Below are positions 25,237 to 33,615 of a DNA stretch of 57,818 nt, piece after piece. The translations under genes and the position numbers were made by a program. The DNA is from Hyphomonadaceae bacterium (GTDB lineage Bacteria; Pseudomonadota; Alphaproteobacteria; Rhizobiales; Hyphomicrobiaceae): NCBI GenBank assembly GCA_019747815.1, contig JAIEQJ010000094.1:1-57818 (forward strand), in the 5' to 3' direction. The first letter of the stretch is position 1, and the number at the start of each line of letters is the position of its first letter. The notes below the pieces were generated by a model. The model ran no database searches. It was not told the origin of the DNA and worked only from the letters and a program-made list of their open reading frames with translations.

Positions 25237-26190
25237 TCAGCTCAACACGTTGATCGGCGTCCCCGCCAGCCAGGCTTCGATGGCTTGGACCATGCCGCCG
25301 TAGAAGTCGCGGTAGGTCTCCTCCGTCACGTAGCCCAGGTGCGGCGTGAGCAGCGCCCGGGGCTCGGCGCGCAGGGGATGATCGGAGGGCAACGGCTCCA
25401 CGTCGAAGGTGTCCGCGCCGAAGCCGGCAATACGCTTCTCCCTCAGCGCCGCCAGCAGGGCCGTCTCGTCGACGATGGGGCCGCGCGAGGTGTTGATGAG
25501 CAGCGCCGTGGGCTTCATCAGGCCGAGCTCGCGTGCGCCGACGATGCCGCGCGTGCGCGGCGACAGCACGGAGTGGATGGTCACGATGTCGGAGCGCCTG
25601 AACAGCGCGTCCTTGTCGACGCGCTCCGCTCCGCGCTCTTCGGCGCGCTGATCGGTGAGGTTCTCGCTCCAGGCGATCACCTGCATGCCGAAGGCGGTGC
25701 CGATCCGCCCCACCCGGGCGCCGAGGTTGCCGAGGCCCAGGATGCCGAGCGTCTTGCCTTCCAGGTCGAAGCCGAGCGTGGTTTGCCACCCGCCGCCGGG
25801 GCGCATGGCGTTGAACTCCTCGCGCAGGTGGCGGGCCAGCCCCAGCATCAGCGCGAACGCCAGATCGGCGGTGGCGCGGCCGGCGCCGCCGGTATTGCAC
25901 ACCAGCACGTTGCGCGCCTTGGCGGCGTTGAGGTCGATGGCGGCATTGCGCTTGCCGGTGGTGACCAGCAGGCGCAGCTTGGGCAGCCGCTCAAACAGCG
26001 CGCGCGAGAACGGCGTGCGCTCGCGCATGATGCCGATCACCTCGAACTCGGCGAGCGCGCGGGCGGCGGCCTCCACGTCGGGCAGCCGCTCGGTGAACGT
26101 GACGATGCGGTTGTTCGTCTGCAGCCGCGACCAGTCGGCCATGCGCAGCGCCGCGTTCTGGTAGTCGTCGAGAATGGCGATGGCGGCCAT
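25237..26190 (-). CDS. D-2-hydroxyacid dehydrogenase family protein
   Basis: NAD(P)-dependent dehydrogenase of 317 residues. It has the GKTLGILGLGNLGARVGRIG dinucleotide motif, a catalytic Arg in INTSRGPIVDETALL, a Glu in GADTFDVEPLP, and the His of LLTPHLGYVTEE. The LLVTTGKRNAAIDL segment is typical of the branch often annotated as phosphoglycerate dehydrogenase-like. The ATG at 26190 follows a GGGGGGAGA stretch. It is convergent with the acyl-CoA synthetase and divergent from the SBP56 gene. Confidence 0.92.
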   Translation of the reverse strand: MAAIAILDDYQNAALRMADWSRLQTNNRIVTFTERLPDVEAAARALAEFEVIGIMRERTPFSRALFERLPKLRLLVTTGKRNAAIDLNAAKARNVLVCNTGGAGRATADLAFALMLGLARHLREEFNAMRPGGGWQTTLGFDLEGKTLGILGLGNLGARVGRIGTAFGMQVIAWSENLTDQRAEERGAERVDKDALFRRSDIVTIHSVLSPRTRGIVGARELGLMKPTALLINTSRGPIVDETALLAALREKRIAGFGADTFDVEPLPSDHPLRAEPRALLTPHLGYVTEETYRDFYGGMVQAIEAWLAGTPINVLS

Positions 26191-26542
26191 GGCGTCTCCC
26201 CCCGTGTGCGGCCTCATTCGAGGTCATGATAGCCCAAAAGCGCAGGCGGGATGACGAAACCCTGGCGGCCGCCGCCCGGCAAAGCTGAGGGATGGCGTGC
26301 AGCCTGTTCTGACGGCAGGCCAACCCTGCCCGCATCTGCCGGCATTTCTCGCACGGCGGCCGGTGCCGCCAAATACGGCACCGCTCAAGCCAGCCCGGCG
26401 CAATGGGTTTGCAAGGCGCGCGGGACATGCGAGGCGGCGCGTGTCGCCCTTGCCTCAGGATCTGTCGGTTCACGATCACGTGTGTAGCCGCGGCCCGTGC
26501 ATTGCAGAAAGGATCTGCCAACCAAGGAGAGGAGGACGCACC
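26191..26542. other. Divergent promoter region, no defined site
   Basis: These 352 bases separate the D-2-hydroxyacid dehydrogenase and SBP56 genes. An open frame extends upstream of the SBP56 start but has no family-like content. Only the SBP56 Shine-Dalgarno (GGAGAGGAGG, about 26526-26535) is clear. Confidence 0.4.
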
Positions 26543-27937
26543 ATGACGACCTGGACACCCGATCCAAGTTTCTATCCCTCGCCTCGCATGGCCATGAAGG
26601 CGGCACCGGAAGCGCTGGCCTACGTCGCCGCCTTCGATCCCGATCGCAAGACCCCCGATGCCATCGCCGTGGTCGACGTCGACCCCAAGTCGAAGACCTA
26701 CGCGCAGATCATCGCCACCACGGCGATGCCGAATGCCGGCGACGAGTTGCACCACTTCGGCTGGAGCGCCTGCTCGTCCTGTCTGTGCCCCAATGCCCCG
26801 CACGCGCACGCCGAGCGGCGCTATCTGGTCGTGCCCGGGCTGAGGTCGTCGCGCATCCACATCCTCGACACCAAGCCCGATCCCAAGCAGCCGAGGATCG
26901 TCAAGGTGGTCGAGCCGCAGGAGGTGGCCGACAAGGCCGGCTACACGCGGCCGCACACCGTGCATTGCGGGCCGGAGGGCATCTATGTCGCCGCGCTCGG
27001 CAATCGCGAGGGCAAGGGGCCGGGCGGCGTGTTCCTCATGGACCCCGAGACCTTCGACGTGCGCGGACAGTGGGAGATGGACCGCGGGCCGCAGCGCCTG
27101 GCCTACGATGCCTGGTGGCATCTGGGTCACGACACGCTCGTCACCAGCGAATGGGGCACGCCCGATACGTTCGAGGACGGGCTCATTCCAGAGGTTCTGC
27201 TGGGCGCCAGGTATGGCCGCAGGCTGCACTTCTGGGACCTGCACAAGAGGAAGCACCTGCAGACCATCGACTTCGGCGACAAATACCAGCTCGTGTTCGA
27301 GTTGCGGCCCGCGCATGATCCGACCAAGGCCTATGGCTTCGTCAATTGCGTGATCAGCCTGGAGAATCTCTCGTCCTCGATCTGGACCTGGTACCAGGAC
27401 GGCGACAAGTGGGCGGTGAAGAAGGTGATCGAGATACCGGCCGAGCCGGCCGATCCCGATCTGCTGCCGCCCGTGCTCAAGGGCTTCAAGGCGGTTCCGC
27501 CGCTTGTCACCGACATCGATTTGTCGATGGACGACAAGTTCCTCTATGTCGCGTGCTGGGGCACGGGCGACCTGCAGCAGTACGATGTGTCGGATCCCTT
27601 CGCCCCCAAGCTCACAGGCAAGGTGCGGATCGGCGGCATCGTGTCCAAGGCCACGCATCCAGGGGCCAGGAACGGCGCGCTCAGCGGCGGCCCGCAGATG
27701 GTGGAGATCAGCCGCGACGGCAAGCGCGTCTATTTCACCAACTCGCTCTATGGCGCCATCGATCCGCAGTTCTATCCGGACGGCATCGAGGGCTGGATGG
27801 TGAAGCTCGATGCCGATCCCAACGGCGGCATCGCCTTCGATCCGAAGTTCTTTGTGCCGTGGCCGGCGCCGCACCGTCCGCACCAGGTGCGCCTCGAGGG
27901 CGGCGACTGCTCGTCGGATTCCTACTGCTATCCGTGA
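26543..27937 (+). CDS. Selenium-binding protein 56 / methanethiol oxidase homologue
   Basis: A 464-residue SBP56 family protein; bacterial members such as MtoX oxidise methanethiol to formaldehyde, hydrogen sulfide and peroxide using copper. Visible family motifs are HHFGWSACSSCLC, containing the conserved Cys region, RPHTVHCGPEGIYVAALG, GGVFLMDPETF, YDAWWHLGHDTLVTSEWG, HFWDLHKRKHLQTIDFG, DIDLSMDDKFLYVACWGTGD, HPGARNGALSGGPQMVEIS and the terminal RPHQVRLEGGDCSSD. The several conserved His residues (HH, HTVH, HQVR) are candidate metal ligands. No signal peptide is seen. The ATG at 26543 follows a long Shine-Dalgarno. A membrane protein gene lies 65 bases downstream. Confidence 0.93.
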   Translation: MTTWTPDPSFYPSPRMAMKAAPEALAYVAAFDPDRKTPDAIAVVDVDPKSKTYAQIIATTAMPNAGDELHHFGWSACSSCLCPNAPHAHAERRYLVVPGLRSSRIHILDTKPDPKQPRIVKVVEPQEVADKAGYTRPHTVHCGPEGIYVAALGNREGKGPGGVFLMDPETFDVRGQWEMDRGPQRLAYDAWWHLGHDTLVTSEWGTPDTFEDGLIPEVLLGARYGRRLHFWDLHKRKHLQTIDFGDKYQLVFELRPAHDPTKAYGFVNCVISLENLSSSIWTWYQDGDKWAVKKVIEIPAEPADPDLLPPVLKGFKAVPPLVTDIDLSMDDKFLYVACWGTGDLQQYDVSDPFAPKLTGKVRIGGIVSKATHPGARNGALSGGPQMVEISRDGKRVYFTNSLYGAIDPQFYPDGIEGWMVKLDADPNGGIAFDPKFFVPWPAPHRPHQVRLEGGDCSSDSYCYP

Positions 27938-28002
27938 GGGGCCTCGAAACTGCGGCGGGCTGGATCTGAGGTCCGGCCCGCTCCGAGCAAGGCCGTCTGA
28001 GC

Positions 28003-28632
28003 ATGCTGGACACAGGGCCATCGCTGGTGTTTGCGGGGCTTGGCGCCTTCCACGGCCTGAACCCGGCCATGGGCTGGCTGTTTGCCGTGGCGCTCGGGCT
28101 GCACCGGCGGAGCCGGGCGACCGTGATGATCTCACTGCTGCCGATCGCGCTCGGCCACGCGGCCTCGATCGCGGCCGTTGCCGCGCTGCTGGTGGCCGCC
28201 GGCACCACCCTGCCTCAAGGCCTCGTGCGTGTTGGCTCCGGTCTATTGCTGCTGGGGTGGGCCGGGTATCACTGGCGCTTCGGCCACCGGCATCGCGTGC
28301 GCTTCGGGATGCAGGTGGGGCTGTGGGGCCTCGCCCTATGGTCGTTCCTGATGGCCACGGCCCACGGCGCCGGCCTCATGCTGTGGCCCGCGCTGATGCC
28401 GTCGTGCTTTCCCGCCGGCGTCGATCCGGGCCTCGCCGGGCCTGGTGCCGCCGCCTTGGCCGCGGTCGGCATTCATACGCTGGCGATGGTGGCGACAACG
28501 GCCGTCGTCGCGGGCCTCGTCTATGAATGGCTCGGCATCGCCGTCCTCCGCCAGGCCTGGCTGAATGTCGACGTGCTCTGGGTGGTGGCGCTCGGAGCCA
28601 CAGGCGGGCTGTTGCTTTTCAGCGCGCTCTGA
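28003..28632 (+). CDS. Polytopic membrane protein with HGLNPAMGW motif
   Basis: A 209-residue inner-membrane protein with about six hydrophobic segments. The first contains LGAFHGLNPAMGWLFAVALG, a His-Gly-x-Asn-Pro motif like that of small metal-transport families (RcnA/HupE-like). Other His residues sit in or near membranes (LPIALGHAASIAAV, MATAHGAGLMLW, AVGIHTLAMVATT). It is downstream of and co-oriented with SBP56. Metal, perhaps copper, handling for that enzyme is an inference from motif and position only. Confidence 0.65.
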   Translation: MLDTGPSLVFAGLGAFHGLNPAMGWLFAVALGLHRRSRATVMISLLPIALGHAASIAAVAALLVAAGTTLPQGLVRVGSGLLLLGWAGYHWRFGHRHRVRFGMQVGLWGLALWSFLMATAHGAGLMLWPALMPSCFPAGVDPGLAGPGAAALAAVGIHTLAMVATTAVVAGLVYEWLGIAVLRQAWLNVDVLWVVALGATGGLLLFSAL

Positions 28633-28736
28633 GCTCAAGCCCGCTCGCCGGGCCGTGCCGTCCGAATGGGGTCAAAGCGGCCCCCGCGTCGGGGTGGCTG
28701 CGGGACGCCGCCACCGCGCCGCCCGGCAGCCTGCTA

Positions 28737-28805
28737 GTGTCCCGATCGCGAAGTTCGCCGGATCTCGCAGCCGGCGCTGAACGAACTTCGCGATCGAAAG
28801 GACAC
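28737..28805. repeat. Inverted repeat element A
   Basis: The left arm GTGTCCCGATCGCGAAGTTC and its near-perfect complement ending at 28805 form a long stem. Inside it, CGCCGG and CCGGCG extend the pairing. It lies between the membrane protein gene and the dioxygenase gene and begins after CTA, giving a CTAGTGT start like element B. Confidence 0.75.
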
Positions 28806-28821
28806 GAGCACGCTCATGGTT

Positions 28822-28898
28822 CTAGTGTGATTCAGATCGAGAAATGCGCTCAGTAGGCGTGCTGCGAGGAAGGGCGAATTTCTCGATCATCACACTAG
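28822..28898. repeat. Inverted repeat element B overlapping a stop codon
   Basis: CTAGTGTGAT plus GATCGAGAAAT on the left is matched by its complement ending in CACACTAG at 28898. The right terminal CTAG supplies the stop codon (28895-28897) of the minus-strand dioxygenase gene. Together with element A it gives two adjacent palindromes sharing a CTAGTGT terminus. Confidence 0.75.
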
Positions 28899-29416
28899 GT
28901 CGCCAGCAGGTACTCGCGGTCGACGGAGGACGCGACGACGCGCCTGTTGAAGCCATAGATGTGCACGGTGATGGCCAAGGCATCGCCGTCGTTGCTCATG
29001 CGATGAATATTGGGCCGGCTCGGCCGCAAGGCGGCGATGTGGCCCTTGTCTCGGCTCTTGGAGCCGATCAGCCGGACGGTCTCGCCCTCGCCCACCTGCT
29101 CGAACCAGGATTCGGTGACAACGCCGTCGAGGACCGAGAAGACGCACGGACAGTGATGATCGTGAATCGGCGTCTTGGAGCCGGGAGCCCAGGCAAAGGC
29201 CCAGGCGCTTGTCATGCCATCGCCGAACAGGAAATGCCGCGTATATTCGCCGGCCTGGGCGCTGAGCTGTCGCGACAGCACGGCGGTGGGGTCGTTGATC
29301 AGGATCTGCAGGACGTTCCGGGCCCTGTCGATGAAGGACTCGTCCACCGAGACAGCGAGCGCGGCCATCTGTGAGAATGGCGCAACGGCGGCGGCATCCT
29401 GGATCTCTCTATTCAC
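28895..29416 (-). CDS. Thiol dioxygenase-like cupin (cysteine dioxygenase family)
   Basis: A 173-residue cupin of the cysteine dioxygenase type, which oxidises a thiol to a sulfinate using non-haem iron and oxygen. The metal-site pattern is visible: PIHDHHCPCVFSVLDGVVTE supplies two His, and NIHRMSND the third. The AWAFAWAPGSKT strand before the motif and the final ITVHIYGFN are family-like. The substrate (cysteine, 3-mercaptopropionate or another thiol) cannot be told. The GTG start at 29416 overlaps the GntR gene by 8 bases, so the two are co-transcribed. The C-terminus ends inside repeat element B. Confidence 0.82.
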   Translation of the reverse strand: MNREIQDAAAVAPFSQMAALAVSVDESFIDRARNVLQILINDPTAVLSRQLSAQAGEYTRHFLFGDGMTSAWAFAWAPGSKTPIHDHHCPCVFSVLDGVVTESWFEQVGEGETVRLIGSKSRDKGHIAALRPSRPNIHRMSNDGDALAITVHIYGFNRRVVASSVDREYLLAT

Positions 29417-30146
29417 GTAACACCCCCTTGTGGTTCTCCGCGCCGATTTTCACGTCGAGCAGCGAGGCGCTCGACAGCAGGGCGTCGAGAACCATGGCCC
29501 GCGAGGCGCGCAACTGATCGATGGTCACACGTTCTGCCGTTGCCGCATCGCCAACGGCAAGGGCGTCGATGAGGGCCTGATGCTCGGACCGCATTTCATT
29601 GCCGCGGTCCCGCAGCGAAAGGCCGAAGTGGAACATCCGCTCCAACTCGGCCAACGTCTGGCTCAGCACCGCAATCAATCGCTCATTGCCGGTGGCCGCC
29701 GCGACGGACAGGTGGAACTCGCTGTTGCGCTGCAGGAAGATGGCCTCGCTCTCCCTGTCGCCGGGCTTGTAGTCCGCGCGGCACAAGCGATCGAGACGAT
29801 GCAGGTCCGCGGCATCGACCCTGCCGGCCGCAAGCCTGACGCAGGCCACCTCGACGATTTCGCGCAACTGGAAGAGATCGTTCAGATCCCTGAGCGTGAT
29901 CGGTTTCACCTTGTAGCCCTGCCGCCGCACGGGCTGGAGAAGCCCGATCAGCGACAGGCGGTCGACGGCGGCGCGTCCGGCGGCACGCCCCACACCGAAT
30001 TGGGTGGCGAGATCAACCTCCGTGACCATCGATCCCGGGCGGATCTCACAGCGCACGATGGCTCTGTGGATGGCGTTGAACGCGATGTCGCTTTGTCTGC
30101 GGCTCGGGCCCTTGTGGCTTCGTTCGAATTGAACAACATGTCCCAT
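29409..30146 (-). CDS. GntR family transcriptional regulator (GntR-1)
   Basis: A 245-residue repressor-type regulator. The winged helix-turn-helix (residues about 20-85) has AFNAIHRAIVRCEIRPGSMV, then a recognition helix FGVGRAAGRAAVDRL. The all-helical FCD ligand domain follows (LFQLREIVEVACVRLAAG, NSEFHLSVAAATGNERLI, MRSEHQALIDALAVGD), whose Asp/His residues usually bind a metal and a carboxylate. It is clearly paralogous to the regulator at 38403-39101. The ATG at 30146 is the first that gives a compact N-terminus; an ACATGT site at 30136-30141 lies within the first codons, which suggests autoregulation. Confidence 0.92.
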   Translation of the reverse strand: MGHVVQFERSHKGPSRRQSDIAFNAIHRAIVRCEIRPGSMVTEVDLATQFGVGRAAGRAAVDRLSLIGLLQPVRRQGYKVKPITLRDLNDLFQLREIVEVACVRLAAGRVDAADLHRLDRLCRADYKPGDRESEAIFLQRNSEFHLSVAAATGNERLIAVLSQTLAELERMFHFGLSLRDRGNEMRSEHQALIDALAVGDAATAERVTIDQLRASRAMVLDALLSSASLLDVKIGAENHKGVLRE

Positions 30147-30551
30147 ACCCCACGATAAACATATCATAATGCGGGACGCAACCGCCTTTGTGGTGCCATT
30201 CACCGCCAATTGACATGCTGAGGCATGGAAATAGGGGTCGTTTTGGGGAGGAGCGCGCGCGCTCCCGCCGTAGAGATGGGCCAAAGCTCTGGACACGACC
30301 ATCAATGACATGTACTCAGCGCAAATAGGACATGTTCAAGCGGCGCGCTCCAGGCGCCGCGGACAGGGGAGCACATGGCGTTGAGAAGCCCTGCGAAGCT
30401 GAGGCAGCATCCTTGCCGGCGCGGTCAGCGCGGGCCTTGGCCTCTCGCCTGAGACATCAGCCCACCCCCCATCACACGCAATCGACAGCGGCCTTTGCCC
30501 GGCGCGCAGGACGCCACAAAGCCTGCGCCCGCACCTTTCGGAGATGCCTCA
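30147..30551. promoter_or_regulatory. Divergent control region with repeated ACATG(T) sites
   Basis: This 405-base gap lies between GntR-1 and the aminotransferase gene. It contains TTGACATG at 30210-30217 and two ACATGT palindromes at 30308-30313 and 30330-30335, spaced 22 bases (about two helical turns). They share the core of the perfect palindrome at 39243-39258. A minus-strand TATGAT near 30163 could be a -10 element for GntR-1. Nothing else is recognised toward the aminotransferase start. Confidence 0.55.
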
Positions 30552-31823
30552 ATGAGCACTGCAGCGTTTCGCGACGTCCCCTACATGGGTGTCATTTGGG
30601 TGGTCGATGAAGCCATGAAACGGGGCTTCCGAAATCTGGACCCGAATTGGTGCAATCTTGGGCAGGGCATGCCGGAAATAGGTCCGATCGAGGGGGCGCC
30701 TGAACGTCTGCGCACCATCGATGTCGCGGTGGCAGACCTCGCCTACGGCCCCGTCGGAGGCATCGATGCGCTGCGGGAGAGGGTTGCCGAGCACTACAAC
30801 CGGCTCTTTCGCAGCGGCAAACGAAGCAAGTATCGCAAGGAGAATGTCGGCATCGCAGCCGGCGGGCGCTTGATGTTGTCCCGCCTCATCGCAGCGCTGG
30901 GATCGCACAATCTCGGGCACGTCGTTCCGGACTACACGGCCTATGAGGATTTGCTCGACTATCACCGCTACCGGATCAAGCCCATTGCCATAGAGACGAC
31001 GCCGGACACGAGCTTCCATATCCCGGCGTCCGCATTCGAGACCCTGGTCAGACAGCAGGCCCTCGGCTCGTTTCTCATCAGCAATCCCTGCAATCCGACG
31101 GGCAACATCATCGAGGGGGAAGAGCTCTCCGGCTACGTGCATGCTGCCCGCAAGCACGGCTGCTTCCTCTTGTTCGACGAGTTCTATTCGCATTTCATCG
31201 TCGACAAGGACGGTGCGCCGGGACGGGAGCCGGTCTCGGCGGCGTCAGTCGTTGACGATGTCGATCGCGATCCCGTTGTCCTCGTCGATGGCTTGACCAA
31301 GAACTATCGCTATCCCGGCTTGCGCGTGGGCTGGATCCTTGGTCCGTCCGCGGTGATCGAGCAGGTGACACGGACCGCAAGCGCCATCGACGGCGGGCCG
31401 CCTGTGCCCATCCAGCAGGCGGCCGCAAGGCTGCTCGAGCCCGACCGTGCCGATCAGGAAACGACGGCCACCCGCGCGGCTTTTGCCAAGAAGCGCCAAC
31501 TGATGATGTCGACCCTGGGCAACATGGGGATCGACGTTCAGCACACAGGTCGCGGCACCTTCTATATCTGGGCCAGCCTGCGGAAGCTCGCATCACCCCT
31601 CGACAATGCCGATGCCTTCTTCCGCGCCGCCCTCGACAAGAAAGTGATGACCGTGCCGGGGCGGTTCTTCGACGTCAATCCGGGCCGCGCCCGCAGCGCG
31701 CGCATGATCGACGAGACGTGGACGCGCTTCTCCTTTGGTCCGCCCATCGACAACGTCCGCCTCGGCCTCGACCGGCTGCGGTCGATCCAGGCCGCCGGAG
31801 CGGGCACGGCCAAGGCGGGCTGA
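30552..31823 (+). CDS. Class I/II pyridoxal-phosphate aminotransferase
   Basis: A 423-residue fold-type I PLP enzyme. It has LGQGMPEIGP near the N-terminus, AYGPVGGIDALRERVAEHY, the ISNPCNPTGNII motif, FLLFDEFYSHF (Asp and Tyr contact PLP), the Schiff-base lysine in VDGLTKNYRYPGLRVGW, and the C-terminal Arg region around GRARSARMIDETWTRFSFG. It is first in a run with the lyase 6 bases downstream and then the ABC importer. Its amino donor is unknown; an imported amino acid is the obvious candidate. The ATG at 30552 is preferred over 30495 because the family-like sequence starts there. Confidence 0.9.
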   Translation: MSTAAFRDVPYMGVIWVVDEAMKRGFRNLDPNWCNLGQGMPEIGPIEGAPERLRTIDVAVADLAYGPVGGIDALRERVAEHYNRLFRSGKRSKYRKENVGIAAGGRLMLSRLIAALGSHNLGHVVPDYTAYEDLLDYHRYRIKPIAIETTPDTSFHIPASAFETLVRQQALGSFLISNPCNPTGNIIEGEELSGYVHAARKHGCFLLFDEFYSHFIVDKDGAPGREPVSAASVVDDVDRDPVVLVDGLTKNYRYPGLRVGWILGPSAVIEQVTRTASAIDGGPPVPIQQAAARLLEPDRADQETTATRAAFAKKRQLMMSTLGNMGIDVQHTGRGTFYIWASLRKLASPLDNADAFFRAALDKKVMTVPGRFFDVNPGRARSARMIDETWTRFSFGPPIDNVRLGLDRLRSIQAAGAGTAKAG

Positions 31824-31828
31824 CGGCT

Positions 31829-33283
31829 ATGATCCCCTCCAGCCCAACCTCAGCGTCTGCCCAACCGGAGAGTGCGGCTGCGCGCGTGGAGCGCGATTGG
31901 CTGGGTCCGATCGCGCTCCCTCCAGACGCCTACTATGGTCCCCAGACCGCGCGCGCCATTGTCAACTTCCCGATATCGGGCGTGCCGATCAACCACTTCC
32001 CGGCGCTCATTCGCGCCCTGGGCTTGGTCAAGAAGGCCGCTGCGGTGACGAACGCGCGGCTGGGAGATCTGCCGCAGCAGAAGGCCGACGCCATCGCGGC
32101 CGCCTGCGACGACGTGATCGCCGGCAAGCTGGACGCTGCCTTTCCGATCGATGTGTTTCAGGGCGGGGCCGGCACGTCCACCAATATGAACGCCAACGAG
32201 GTCATCGCGAACCGGGCGCTGGAGCTCTTGGGGCTGCCCCGCGGACGTTACGACGTCATCCACCCCAACAATGACGTCAATCTCTCGCAGTCGACGAACG
32301 ACACCTATCCGACCGCGATCCGCCTCGCGATCCTGTTCAGCTACGGCTCGCTGCAGACGGCGCTCAGCGCGCTGGCCGGCGAGTTCGAGCGGCGGGGCAG
32401 CGCGTTCGCGGACGTCATCAAGCTCGGACGGACACAGCTCCAGGACGCGGTGCCGATGACGCTCGGCCAGGAATTCCTGGCGTTCGCCGCGACGCTGCGC
32501 GAGGACGTTGCGCGCCTCGACGACCTCGCATTGCATTTTCTCGAGATCAACCTCGGCGGCACAGCCATCGGCTCCGGCATCAACGCGGAGGCCGATTTTC
32601 AGGCGGCGGCCGTGCAGGAGCTGGCGCAGCTCTCCGGGCTCAGTCTCGTGCCGGCGAGCAACCTGATCGAGGCCTGCTGGGACACCGGCGCCTTCGTGCT
32701 GTTCTCGGGCATGCTCAAGCGCACGGCCACCAAGCTGTCGAAAATCTCGAACGACCTGCGGTTGCTGTCGAGCGGCCCCCGCGGCGGCCTTGCTGAAATC
32801 AACCTGCCGCCGCTCCAGCCCGGCTCGTCGATCATGCCGGGCAAGGTCAACCCGGTCGCGCCGGAGGTCGTGAACCAGGTCGCCTTCCAGGTGATCGGCG
32901 CCGATCTCACCGTCACCCTTGCCGCGGAAGCCGGGCAGCTCCAGCTCAACGTCATGGAGCCCGTGATTGTCTACAACGTCCTCCAGTCCATTGCCCTGCT
33001 GACCAACGCCGTCGTCGTGCTGCGGGAGAAGTGCGTGGCCGGGATCACGGCAAACCCCGCGCGCTGCCGCGCGCATCTGGAGGCCAGCACGGCGGTCGCG
33101 ACCGCGCTCACGCCCTTCATCGGCTATGAGCGGGCTGCCGAGCTTGCCAAGGAGGTGCTGGCGTCCGGGCAGCCCATCCAGAGCATTCTTGAGAAGACAC
33201 CCGGCCTCGACCCTGGCCTGATCGCGCACACCAGCGATCCCATGGTGCTGACGCGGCCCCGGCCCCGGCGTGCGCGGACCTAG
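31829..33283 (+). CDS. Aspartase/fumarase superfamily lyase
   Basis: A 484-residue member of the aspartase/fumarase superfamily. It has DWLGPIALPPDAYYGPQTAR, GGAGTSTNMNANEVIANRAL, HPNNDVNLSQSTNDTYPTAI, the KLGRTQLQDAVPMTLGQEF region and the signature loop GSSIMPGKVNP with the catalytic Ser. Aspartate ammonia-lyase is the nearest named function: it would release ammonia and fumarate. The co-transcribed aminotransferase and transporter leave open a related substrate. It starts 6 bases after the aminotransferase stop. Confidence 0.88.
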   Translation: MIPSSPTSASAQPESAAARVERDWLGPIALPPDAYYGPQTARAIVNFPISGVPINHFPALIRALGLVKKAAAVTNARLGDLPQQKADAIAAACDDVIAGKLDAAFPIDVFQGGAGTSTNMNANEVIANRALELLGLPRGRYDVIHPNNDVNLSQSTNDTYPTAIRLAILFSYGSLQTALSALAGEFERRGSAFADVIKLGRTQLQDAVPMTLGQEFLAFAATLREDVARLDDLALHFLEINLGGTAIGSGINAEADFQAAAVQELAQLSGLSLVPASNLIEACWDTGAFVLFSGMLKRTATKLSKISNDLRLLSSGPRGGLAEINLPPLQPGSSIMPGKVNPVAPEVVNQVAFQVIGADLTVTLAAEAGQLQLNVMEPVIVYNVLQSIALLTNAVVVLREKCVAGITANPARCRAHLEASTAVATALTPFIGYERAAELAKEVLASGQPIQSILEKTPGLDPGLIAHTSDPMVLTRPRPRRART

Positions 33284-33615
33284 ATGTGAAGCCTCAGGAG
33301 GTTGTTCCTGGTCAGGCCGAGGCGGCTGCTGGGCGATGGCGGGCCCCTTCCAGCGTCCGGGCGGCCAGGTGTCAGCTTCGCGGCCAACACTTGGATCCGT
33401 CAGCCGACGCGACGCTTGAATATCCAGACCTTCGATCAATCTTGCGCACTTTCCAGGCGATGGGCGTTCGCTTGATCGACGCGGGAAAGGCGGAGGGCGG
33501 AATCTGGTGAAGAATCAACCGTCTCGCATTGGTATCTTGGTCGGCATGCTTGGCGCAGCCGGCAGGCGAAACCGACAAGTAAGAGCCGTACAACTTCCGC
33601 TGGAGGGGAAACGAA
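33284..33615. other. Intergenic stretch before the ABC importer
   Basis: These 332 bases hold no convincing gene. Only the Shine-Dalgarno GGAGGGG (about 33602-33608) ahead of the binding-protein gene is clear. The gap allows a separate promoter for the importer, but no -35/-10 pair stands out. Confidence 0.4.

Noticed and set aside
25991-28135. Long minus-strand open frame (714 codons) across the SBP56 gene
   Set aside because: It is antisense to a recognisable SBP56 protein and has low-complexity content with no motif.
33286-33510. Small 74-codon plus-strand frame before the ABC importer
   Set aside because: No family resemblance, no good Shine-Dalgarno, and unconserved-looking composition.
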